NCBI GenBank assembly: GCA_963082875.1
Contig: OY720100.1
Span: forward strand, 17,632,591 to 17,696,590
Direction: 5' to 3'
DNA length: 64,000 bases
Source: Corella eumyota
Taxonomy: Eukaryota; Chordata; Ascidiacea; Phlebobranchia; Corellidae
The notes beneath the pieces were generated by a model. That model made no database searches, had not been told where the DNA came from, and saw only the letters and a program-made list of their open reading frames with translations. A program made the position numbers and the translations under genes. Below, in pieces: positions 12,401 to 20,797 of the stretch (positions are counted from its first letter, which is position 1; every line of letters starts with the position of its first letter).

Positions 12401-13795
12401 GTTAAAGTCGCTTCTAGTCGTTGGTTAAAAGTTAGTTAATGTTGCTACTGCTGGTAAATTAAAAGTCAGTTAAAGTCGCTTCTAGTCGTTGGTTAAAAGT
12501 TAGTTAATGTCGCTACTGCTGGTAAATTAAAAGTTAGTTAATGTCGCTACTAGTTGTTAGTTAAAAGTCAGTTAATGTCGCTAATAGTCGTTGGTTAAAA
12601 GTCAGTTAATGTTGCTACTACAGGTAAGTTAAAAGTCAGTTAAAGTCGCTTCCAGTCGTTGGTGAAAAGTTAGTTAATGTCGCTACTGCTGGTAAATTAA
12701 AAGTCGGTTAATGTCGCTACTAGTTGTTGGTTAAAAGTCAGTTAATGTCGCTTCAAGTTGTTAGTTAAAAGTCAGTTAATGTCGCTACTACTTCTACTGG
12801 TAGGTTGAAAGTCAGATAATGAAATATATTGCAAAACAATATATTAATAAAGTATTATTATTGTTATTAAACCAAGACTTTTTAAACAAAACCAACTTTT
12901 AATGTTCAGATGTTGATGAATGTGAGACAGCGACTTGTATCAACGCTGTTTGTGTCAACACTATCGGAAGTTATATGTGTGATTGCAACGAAGGATTCCT
13001 TGTGAATGTTAATACCGGAATTTGTACTGGTTAGTGACTTTTTAAAGTTTATAATTTAGTATTATTCTAAAGTTAATAACTTTATTCTTGTTGTGGAAAA
13101 TCGACTTTACAGCCTAAAGATAGAGTAACATCAGTTACCTTAACCCAGTTTTAAGCTGGCTTTGTTTTTTGAAATATTAATGATTATAATTGGTCAAAAA
13201 TTAAGTTGTTGATTGGTTTTTGACTTGGTAGAAGTTTATAGTGTTTATAGTGTCTTTTGTAAGAAAGGTTTTTTTTGAAAATTTAGCTCAAGTTATATTT
13301 AAAGTTTAATAATAACATTTTACTGTAGGAAACTGCCAGAGTGGATATTGTTTAAATGGGGCAACTTGCATCAATACTGTAACATTGGTTCCTATTTGCA
13401 CGTAAGAACATATGTTTTTATATTCCAAGCTTATACTTATTTGTGAAGTTTTTTGTGTAAAATAATTTTTTAAGTGTTTAGTTTTATGTTTAGTAATTAA
13501 TCTATTTGTTTTAGTTGCCCATCTGGTTATGAAGGTTCAAGATGCGAGAATTTGGGTAAGAATTTGTCTTTATTGGATATAATAGAATAACTTTAAGTTT
13601 AACAATTAAGGTTTATTAGCATTGCCTTATAATTTTTCATTAATGGTTTACCTATTTTATTTTATAGCTTTGTCTACTATTCTTGGAATAGTGTTTGGTA
13701 TCCTAGGTGGTATATTGCTTGTGGTCATTATAGTTACTGTTGTCAGATGTTACAAGAAGAATGAAAGTGTGAATTTGTCCCACAATAAGTTGTAA
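428..13795 (+). CDS. MUC4-like transmembrane mucin, 5' partial
   Basis: Cell-surface multidomain glycoprotein of the MUC4 type; about 1225 residues lie in the window and the gene starts upstream. Exons: 428-627, 952-1042, 1354-1521, 1911-2054, 2325-2606, 3346-3525, 3934-4130, 4580-4739, 5139-5355, 5883-6044, 6396-6521, 6824-6971, 7380-7494, 7892-7986, 8320-8497, 8877-9060, 9533-9651, 9974-10084, 10240-10401, 10630-10908, 12910-13029, 13329-13401, 13515-13555, 13668-13795. The first exon opens a vWD domain ([20 protein letters not shown]) that continues to about 2600 with the GLLGVWDGD-type motif of MUC4. Then come a cadherin-like beta domain (3346-4130), a run of EGF modules with DVDEC/DVNEC calcium-binding signatures (4580-7494), FN3-like modules (7892-8497 and 9974-10908), an uncertain SEA-like stretch (8877-9651), two more EGFs (12910-13555), a membrane helix ([19 protein letters not shown]) and a short basic tail ending at TAA. 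The order vWD, cadherin-like, EGF, membrane span fits invertebrate MUC4-like proteins. The inserted FN3 modules are less usual. The fold names are recognised by eye. Confidence 0.85.
717..842 (+). mobile_element. tRNA-derived SINE, head half
   Basis: Starts with A box GGTGTAGTGG and B box GGGTTTAATCC. The element stops after the CTATAAA region, so the 3' half is missing. Confidence 0.85.
1583..1862 (-). mobile_element. tRNA-derived SINE
   Basis: Reverse copy from the ATCCTCAATGTGG tail to a degraded tRNA head near 1814. A second short head piece (CCTCATGTAGTGAAGCC) follows, just before a mucin exon. Confidence 0.8.
2665..2922 (+). mobile_element. tRNA-derived SINE, near full length
   Basis: Runs from ATGTTGTAGTGG to the GAGGATAAACC tail; moderately diverged. 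Confidence 0.85.
3010..3274 (-). mobile_element. tRNA-derived SINE, near full length
   Basis: Reverse copy with an intact head end (ACTACACCACGCTGTCGG), placed 90 bp from the preceding + copy as an inverted pair. Confidence 0.9.
3765..3892 (-). mobile_element. SINE remnant
   Basis: Diverged reverse head, recognisable by GGGGATCAAACCCAGAACCTC and AAGCCAAGTATTTT. Confidence 0.55.
4740..4845 (+). repeat. G-rich short tandem repeat beside a splice donor
   Basis: About three degenerate copies of a 29-30 bp unit (GGGTTGGGGTTATATGTGCC and TGTACTT) start directly at the donor of the exon ending at 4739. The + strand is rich in GGG and GGGG runs. Confidence 0.85.
4994..5055 (-). mobile_element. SINE remnant, head only
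   Basis: Contains CACTGGGCATCGAACACAGG and ACCTCATG. Confidence 0.5.
5395..5615 (-). mobile_element. tRNA-derived SINE lacking the head
   Basis: Begins with TATCCTCGATGTAG and runs to GAGAGCAGTGGGAC, where it is truncated. Confidence 0.85.
6107..6332 (-). mobile_element. tRNA-derived SINE lacking the tail end
   Basis: Runs from CCGACCCAGTCTCGAG to ACTACACCAAGCTGC. Confidence 0.85.
7085..7342 (+). mobile_element. tRNA-derived SINE, near full length
   Basis: The head CATGGTGTAGTGGTTAAAAC and B box GGGTTTGAACCC are well kept. The tail ends ACATCAAGGATTAA. Confidence 0.88.
8010..8220 (-). mobile_element. tRNA-derived SINE lacking the head
   Basis: Contains GATGTGGGAAGGTTGAC and GGCACCACAGCATGGGAGC. 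Confidence 0.82.
8690..8830 (+). repeat. Second interspersed repeat family, copy 1
   Basis: Shares GATAGCTTGCTCTAAGG, CTAATATTTGCC, CACCACAAACGACAGTTT and CTATAAATTGAACATA with the copies at 42150, 49190, 54838 and 55690. No box A/B and no coding capacity. Confidence 0.75.
9136..9362 (-). mobile_element. tRNA-derived SINE lacking the head
   Basis: Contains TTCTCGATGTGGAAAGGTCG; stops at GCAGTGGGGAGTTAAC. Confidence 0.85.
9700..9832 (+). mobile_element. SINE 3' half
   Basis: Only the TTAATCAGCAGCTTAATTAC to ATGTTTAGGTCG part remains. Confidence 0.75.
10882..11130 (+). repeat. 27-bp minisatellite of duplicated 5' splice sites
   Basis: The unit is 27 bp (one copy is 30 bp) and contains the end of the mucin exon plus its donor: GTTAATGTTGCTACTACTG followed by GTAAGTCA. 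Possible exon ends fall at 10908, 10935, 10962, 10989, 11019, 11046, 11073 and 11100, each followed by GTAAGT. A ninth at 11127 has A instead of G at the last exon base. Every spacing is a multiple of three and the frame stays open to 11147, so each unit could add the nine residues KSVNVATTG (or a close variant) if a later donor were used. Confidence 0.95.
11128..12815 (+). repeat. 34/68-bp higher-order satellite in mucin intron
   Basis: About 1.7 kb made of two alternating 34-bp monomers, one containing GTTAATGTCGCTACTGCTGG and the other GTTAAAGTCGCTTCCAGTCG. Together they form a 68-bp dimer, and in part of the array a 136-bp alternation (GCCACTG versus GCTACTG forms). The monomers look like the 27-bp splice-donor unit extended by a TTAAAAG heptamer. 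The donor is mostly weakened (GGTAAATT), and the frame is closed by TAA in most copies. Confidence 0.93.
13078..13260 (-). mobile_element. Diverged SINE, 3' half
   Basis: Contains CTTGTTGTGGAAAATCGAC and AGAGTAACATCAGTTACC; old by its divergence. Confidence 0.75.
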
Positions 13796-14605
13796 AGAAT
13801 GGGATAATGCTTTGATTTTCGTAGTATTGCTTTTTTAAGTTTTTATATAAACGGTTCGTTGTAGTTTAGCTTTTTCTTGTTAAAAACAAATTATATTTTG
13901 TCATATTTATATTTTAATTTTTTTGAATCTTAAAAACAGTATTTTTAATAAATTTTTATTGTTTAATGCGTTTTTTAAATTAAATTTTTGATCTAGGACA
14001 AAATGTTAAATTTTTTTATTTTGTAAAAAGTATTTTTTGTTTCAAATTATTTTTTAAAATGACATATTTTTGCACTTTTCAAGTAGAACACTGTAATGTA
14101 AATCACTGTTTTAGGCCAACGTCCATTTATTTTGTATTTTTAAACATCAAAGAGCTTTTATTTTTAAAACTGTGTTTTCTAAAGTGGCATAAACTTTATG
14201 ATTTTTTTAAGTTCAAATTTTAACATCAGAAAAAAATTAATAATATGCATTTACATCTAATTTTGTTGTTCAATTCCAAATTAATATTTAATGTAAAGCA
14301 TCAACTCAGTATTGTAGATGTAAATAAATGCTTTAGATTAATATTGTTGACGTTTTTATACTTTGTAAAATGTTACCCAATTGAGAATAAACCAGAATTT
14401 TTTTTTAAATAAAATTATTTGGCAGCCCGCGTAGCATGAGATTGACTTAATAGCCCCAGCATGCGGTTGTAAAATATCAAAACAAATAAATTATTTTTAA
14501 GTTTACTGCAATTCGCAATTTCTACAAGATTTAAACGTTGTAGACACAAACTAGAAGAAAATTTGATTATTTTTGGATTAATTTGTTAATTATTCAAGTT
14601 TGGAA
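13796..14605 (+). other. Mucin 3' UTR and hnRNP K upstream region
   Basis: AT-rich. Poly(A) signals AATAAA are at 13947 and 14386. The stretch after about 14420 (GGCAGCCCGCGTAGCATGAG) is the first GC-richer sequence and is the likely hnRNP K promoter zone. Confidence 0.6.
13947..13952 (+). terminator. Poly(A) signal, mucin gene
   Basis: AATAAA about 150 bp after the stop; an alternative is at 14386-14391. Confidence 0.55.
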
Positions 14606-17600
14606 ATGTCTGAAGCAGAAACAAGCGGTAAATTTTAAAAGACTTTGTTTATAATAAACAGACCTTGGATTTTAATTATTAATTGTGCCTACTTGGCACT
14701 TTGTAAAAATGTTTATATATTGATTTCTATTCAGTCATTGGTATTGTGTTAATTTATTTATTTAAGCAAGTGTTTGTAAGTACAATCACACAATAAACTG
14801 ATAAACTGGCTAAGTCTCTTAAAGGTCAAAACTTCTGATAACTTATCTTACCATGGTTTATGTCATATGCTTACCTGTCATGTAACTACTATGTACTTAT
14901 CAAGATTGGCCTGACTGTAAACCTCTGGGTTTTGTCGGATATTCGGCGTAAATTACTCAAAAAATGGCGTAAATTTTATTAAAATTTAAAAGTTATGGCC
15001 AAAAAAAATGTTTAACTTGGCGAAAAATTATATAAATTTTCTCTGGCGTAGGAAATTTAAGTTCTGCAGTATGGATAACGGGAACATAGCGACATGTTAA
15101 CACTTGTTTTAGTAGATCTTTAACTAACTCCATGTTTGGGTTCTAAGGGCATCTTTTCCGCATTGAGGATAAATAAAAACAAAACAAAAATTTATCGCTA
15201 AAATATAAACTATAATATTAAAAATATAAAACCTAATAACATCAACATAGTCCTGCATCAAAACATCAAGTAGAAAGCAAAACGTTAAACTATAATTTAT
15301 TTTGCAGCTTCCTCCAAGAGATCACTGGACAAGGAAGATCAGGATGGGGATTACAAAGAAGGAGGAAACAAGAGGTTTAGGAGTTACCATAGCGATGGGA
15401 GGGACAAGATTACTCTTCGACTTCTTATTCCACTTAATGTAAGAAACTCTTTTTGAATTAAATTGGTTTAAAAAGATTTTTGGTCTTAACTTTAAAATCC
15501 TAGCACTCTTAGGCTGACATTTAATTATAAAAATTACAATTTTAGGAGATATTACAAAAATATATTATTCTTAGATTTGTTTAAATGAGATTTAGTGATA
15601 ATATTTGCTATTTATAAACTGGGCATTTTTATTTATTTTTACACAGACTGCAGGAGCAATTATCGGCAAAGGAGGAACAAATATCAGGGAATTGAGAAAA
15701 CAGGTAAGTTAAACCTGAAAACAGTTGGTTGTTAGTAAGCTGCAGTTAGTTGGTGTTTAAAATTGCTTCGTGCTATCTTGGGTTTGATTCCCACTGCACC
15801 CAACCTTTTAGTAAGTTGTAAACGGCGGTTATCACCTTTGAACTAACCAATTTTGTTTTTTACTTTTTATCTGCCGCTCCTCCAAATTTCAAATCCACAT
15901 CCAAAATTTGAATCCAAAAAAATCCAAACTCTCTCCCGGCCAAACCTTCCTACTACGTCCAATATACGTAACATTTATCTCCTATATATTTGCTAATAAT
16001 TAAACTAGTTTAATGCCAATGTTCAAGTCCCTGACAGTGATGGGGTAGAAAGGTAGGTTTTAAAAGTGAACAAAAGTTTAAATTTTTATCTTTTTTTTTC
16101 GTGAACTAACGTTTATTTTTAACCAACTTTAATGCAGGATTGTAACAGCTACAACGAGGACTATTGAAGATGCTGCAAACTTAACTGGAAGAGTTATTGA
16201 AGCTCTAAATGAGGTAACCTATTGTTAAACATCATATTTCTATGCCTAGATGTGCTCTTAAATTCCTTTTTAATTTTAATATCTTACTAATAGAAATTTA
16301 AAAAAAGGGCTCAAGACATAATTATTATTAAAAACAATATACCCAATAATTGTGTTAACTTTGTTATCTCTTACTGTTGTTATAGAGAATGCATCATGAT
16401 AATGATTACGGGCAAGTTCGAATGCTCGTCCATAAATCACAAGCTGGGACAATTATTGGACTGGGGGGAAAGAGAATTAAAGAATTGAGAGAGGTCAGTT
16501 GTGGACACATTATCTTCGAGTGTTGGCTAATAGAAAAAGCTACAAAAAATAACTTTACAAAATATAAACATTTAGGATACAGGAGCTGTTATTAAAGTGA
16601 ACCAAAATTGCTGTCCCGAGTCGACCGATCGAATTTGTTTTGTGAAGGGAAAGCAGAGCACTATTGTGAAAGCTGTGGGTTGTATTTTGGAGATGCTGCA
16701 ACATGTAAGTTTAACAAAAAGTTGTAGTGGGGTCTTGGTTTAAATTCTAGTTGCTTTTACTTGAGGCACAAACAATTGTATTTAAAACGGCTTTACTACC
16801 AGGGGTTCTGGATATCATTTTTGCTGGGTCGAAAATTAATTAACACATTAATTATCGGGCAATTATAATTAATCATCTTCTAATTTGGCAAAATCAACTT
16901 AAGACCAGGTCAGGGTTACTTATGCTACTCTATGTTTAGGTCATGAAATTAGCTTTCCCACATCGAGGATAAAAAACACAATTAACAGACTAAAGTTATA
17001 TAATACTTAGACTCCACTTAAATCAGATTATAACCACCCTTAATTATGACAGGCTCCTCCAAAAGGTTTCATGAACAATTATGACCCCAATATGTGGGAT
17101 GATTCTTATGATTATGGGGGATATAACCGCTTCGACTCCAGAAATGATGAGGGAAGGAACAGGAACTTTAATCGGGGTGAAATGTTTTTTTTAATTTTTC
17201 TATGAACCATTCAAGTTTGTGAAGTTTTTTAAATATTTGTGTTTTTTATGCATTTTTATTCAGTTAGTTAACTAATGGTCTAAACATAGAGAAACTTTTG
17301 TCACCCCGAGCCAGTCTTGAGTTGCTCTGACTATTAGTTTTGGATAGGCTGGATTTTTTAGCTTTTATAGCTCACTACTGAAGGCCACATAGAAGCATTG
17401 GGAATTAAACTTAGGACCTCACATAGAAAATCTAGTGTTCTTACTCCTAGTTTATGACCTGTTTTTATTTATTTATTTTTAAAATTTATATTTTGATATT
17501 TTAGGAGGGGACAGATTTAATCAAAGAAACAACAGCGGAGGTAAAAATAATCATTTTATTTATAATATATATAAGAAATTATCAGCTTGTTTAATGATTT

Positions 17601-20031
17601 GTTTTTTGTATTTATCTTTATCCTCGATGTGGGAAGTCGAATATGCGACCTAAACATAGAGTAACATCAGTTACTCCGACCCAGTCTCAAGTTGCCTGTG
17701 GCAGTTTGGGATATTATAGATTATAATTTCCCGATAATTATGCTGCTGATTAAGTGCTGGCTCAGCAGGAGTCCGTACCGTTTATAACACCTTACTCAAG
17801 GTTGCTACAGTATAAGATCAGTGGGGATTGAACCCATGATGGAGGATATCAAAACTCTGTATTAATAAACCTATATTAAATAACAATTAACTTTTATAGG
17901 TGGAAACTTTAGAGATAGAAGGAACAACAACCAAGGTGGAAGGTATGAAAGTAACTGATTATAATATTTTTTTAGGTCTTAACTTTAGCATGTAGGAATA
18001 AGTGCAAGTTATGTTGTTGTTATTAATTTGTTGTTTTTCATGTTTCTGTTTTTAATTAAAAAGTTTTGAACATAAGTCAAATGCTGTGTTGAAAGGACTT
18101 GCGTTCTTCTATTAATTATTTAAAAGTATGATGTCATAGTAAGCACTTTTTAATTTAAATTTCAAAACTTTATTAAAAAAATTATTTTTGTAACATTTTG
18201 GTCTTTTAAATTTTGCCAGATGCTGCCTGTAAATAAAAGGTTAAATAATATCAAATAACACAAAAATTAAAGGATTTAATACCAAATTATTGTTTAAATA
18301 GGTTATTTAATATCACTAAACCCCATTCATTTTAAACAAATATTTGTATTGATTATTTACAACAATAAAATTACAATTTATAAAGAGAATTTTTTTGTTA
18401 AATTGACAAAAAAAAATGATTACCTAAAACTGCTGTTGGGTTCTTTTAAATAATTTAACACCCTCTAGCAGGTGCAAATTTAATATTAATAAGTCATTTT
18501 TATGATGAACAAAAAGCCTTTAAAGTGAAAAGCGTTTGATATGAATATTTAATGGGGTAAAAATATAAGTTCTTTTCATCTTTTGTTGGTGCTTTAGTGG
18601 GACCTCGTGTTTTACAATAATTGGAAGATATTTATCTATGGCCTTATTTTAAAATGTTCTAAAAGTGAATAAAAGCTTTAAAATGGGGGAGGGCAGCAGC
18701 AGTTATGAGTAGATTGTGTTAAAGTAAGTCTAAAAAATGATTTGTAAAATTAAGATCGTAAACTAAAAAATCTCTGATATAGTTATTCTTTGTGAAGGTC
18801 ATAATATATTAGAATAATATAGAATAAATTTGCAATTATAAAATGGCACCAAAAATGGTAAACTCTTAGTTTGGAATAACATAAGTTATTGTTGTGATTT
18901 TTTATAAGATTTAAAGCTTAATAAATAAATTTTAACAGATCTTAACTTAATATTTAATGCTGTATTAAATTTGTGTTTATTTTTTACTTTTATTCCAGAA
19001 ATTACAACCAAGGAGGAAATTATAACAATCAAGGTCGTGGTAACTATGGTTACCAGGAGAATATGTTTGACAACCACTACCAGGACAACTTTAACCAACA
19101 ATATAACGAGGTAAGTTGTTTAAAAATTAACTTTTGGTGTAAATCACATTTGTAAAAACTTTTACAAATATATCTAAGGCTGAAAGTTTTTCTTTTTAGG
19201 AATTTAATGATGATAAAGCAGATGAAGTTACACAGGTATAAAAAAAAAAATTATATTATTTTTAAATTTACAAATGAATTGAATTTAACATAAATGAAAT
19301 CATTATTATCTTATTTCTATCTTAAATTATTACAGAATTGGAATTTATTATCATAAGTAGAAACCATAATCCCCTTTACCTTTTAATATTTTTTAAGGTA
19401 ACGATCCCCACTGCTTTGGTTGGTTCAATTATTGGAAAGGGAGGAGTTAGGATTCGACAAATTAGACAAGTAATCTTACATAATTAAGTTTAAACTAGTT
19501 TAGTTTTATCTTATATTCATTTATTAGACTTCATTGTTATTAAAGCCTGTAAAGATAACTTAAACATTGGTTTCCATAACAGGATAGTGGGGCAATGATA
19601 ACGATCGATGACCCTGGAAAGGAAGATCGGGTGATAACAATTACAGGAACTCCCGAGCAAACTCAGAATGCTCAATATTTACTTCAGAAAAGGTTTATTT
19701 TTCTTTACCCGAGTTTAACCTAGCTTTGAGCTGTACTCTTAAACATCCATCCTTAAGCAGTTTAATTTTTTTTGTTTTAGTCTTTGATTTAGCTTTAACT
19801 TCTGGTTATTCTTAATTTTGACAATTTATAATCCATGTCAATATGGAAGACTAGTGATTTTGTTGTTAAATTTAAACAACATGTTACAGTCTGCCTAACT
19901 GACCTTGGGTACTTTCAACAAACAAACTGATTAGTAATTATCAACACCTTCAGATGTTACCAGGCTAAAACTTCTTAAATTGTTAATTATATTTTAACAG
20001 TGTAAAGTTATATGGAAACGAGCAATATTGA
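14606..20031 (+). CDS. HNRNPK: hnRNP K, poly(C)-binding KH-domain protein
   Basis: Nuclear and cytoplasmic RNA- and ssDNA-binding protein that binds C-rich tracts and acts in splicing, translation and transcription. Predicted length is about 376 aa, against 463 in human. Exons: 14606-14627, 15308-15438, 15647-15703, 16009-16052, 16138-16213, 16386-16493, 16576-16704, 17053-17176, 17505-17540, 17900-17942, 18999-19110, 19200-19235, 19398-19469, 19583-19692, 20001-20031. KH1 has [22 protein letters not shown]2 has [20 protein letters not shown] and KH3 has [22 protein letters not shown]1 and KH3 keep the GKGG loop; KH2 has GLGG. Between KH2 and KH3 lies a Gly/Arg/Asn/Tyr-rich spacer in place of the K-protein interactive region. 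The end [12 protein letters not shown] parallels the human terminus QNSVKQYSG. The start ATG is followed by a short acidic peptide, as in hnRNP K. The spacer is spread over several tiny exons, including 36 and 43 nt, which would suit alternative splicing (inference). Confidence 0.95.
14628..15307 (+). other. hnRNP K intron 1
   Basis: 680 bp. Apart from the SINE tail piece it has a local motif family GGCGTAAATT (twice) with GGCGAAAAATT and GGCGTAGGAAATT at 14945-15060, of unknown meaning. Confidence 0.5.
15115..15178 (+). mobile_element. SINE tail remnant
   Basis: AACTCCATGTTTGGG and CATTGAGGATAAAT match the tail; located in hnRNP K intron 1. Confidence 0.5.
15754..15835 (+). mobile_element. 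SINE head remnant
   Basis: A B-box piece (TTGGGTTTGATTCCCACTGC) and GTTGTAAACGG remain. Confidence 0.5.
16715..16978 (+). mobile_element. Diverged SINE
   Basis: Poor head; the middle AATTATCGGGCAATTATAAT and the tail CCCACATCGAGGATAAA are clear. Confidence 0.75.
17277..17457 (-). mobile_element. Diverged SINE
   Basis: Contains AAACATAGAGAAAC, CCAGTCTTGAGTTGC and the head piece AGGACCTCACATAG. Confidence 0.7.
17608..17842 (-). mobile_element. Young-looking SINE lacking the head
   Basis: Close to consensus from TTTATCCTCGATGTGGGAAG to GGGGATTGAACCCATGA. Confidence 0.88.
17943..18998 (+). other. Long SINE-free hnRNP K intron
   Basis: About 1.05 kb of AT-rich intron inside the glycine-rich linker region. 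No repeat family member and no extra KH-like coding sequence was seen. Confidence 0.6.
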
Positions 20032-20149
20032 TTTTATTGGAATATTTTGGTGAAGTGTGGGGGAATAGAGATGTACAGCATGATTGACCTTTTTGTGTTT
20101 GTAATTACTTCAACGTTTTTTGTTTTCTAATTGTGTTTTTTTTTGAATT

Positions 20150-20155
20150 AATAAA
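20150..20155 (+). terminator. Poly(A) signal, hnRNP K
   Basis: AATAAA 119 bp after the stop, followed by T-rich sequence. Confidence 0.7.
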
Positions 20156-20359
20156 GTATTTTCATTTTACCTTTTTTATTATTTGGTTGGAGATTGTTTA
20201 GTAAATAAGGTAGTAATATACGGTCCTACGGTAAGAGAAATATTACATGATATGTTGTAATGTGGTCGCAAATAACGATCAAGCGGAGCTATATTATTTG
20301 TGATTTTTCTATTAAGCTTTTTTTACGAGATTTGAAAATAAGGATAAACAATAAATTTA

Positions 20360-20635
20360 ACCGGCAGCGTGGTGTAGTGGTAAGAACTCTTACTATACCA
20401 CACATGAGGTCGTGGGTTCAATCCCCACTGATCTCATGCTGTAGCGCCCTTGAATAAGGCGGTATAAACGGTGTGAACTCCTGCTGAGCCAGCACTTGAT
20501 CAGCAGTATAATTATCGGGCAATTATAATCTATAATATCTCAATCAGGCAACTCGAGACTGGGTCGGAGTAACTGATGTTACTCTATGTTTAAGTCGCGC
20601 ATTCGACTTTCCCACATCGAGGATAAAAATATAAA
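20360..20635 (+). mobile_element. Full-length tRNA-derived SINE
   Basis: Best complete + copy: A box GTGGTGTAGTGG, B box GGGTTCAATCCCC, middle CAGCACTTGATCAGCAG, tail CCCACATCGAGGATAAAA. Located between hnRNP K and SCYL3. Confidence 0.92.
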
Positions 20636-20734
20636 CAAAAAAAAAACTATTTGGTTGTTTAATTGAACAAAGTTTTATAATGAGGATAAACAACAAAAAC
20701 AATAGAGTTTGGCAACACTGGAGTGTCATATCCG

Positions 20735-20742
20735 TGACGTCA
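20735..20742. promoter_or_regulatory. CRE palindrome upstream of SCYL3
   Basis: TGACGTCA, 56 bp before the start codon. Confidence 0.65.
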
Positions 20743-20797
20743 CATTATTTTGATTTTGGGTAGAAACGTGGAAAAAATCTTGAATTTTGATTAAAAA

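Noticed and set aside
20360-20440. Calling SINE heads tRNA genes
   Set aside because: They keep A and B boxes but lack a pairing acceptor stem and continue into the SINE body.
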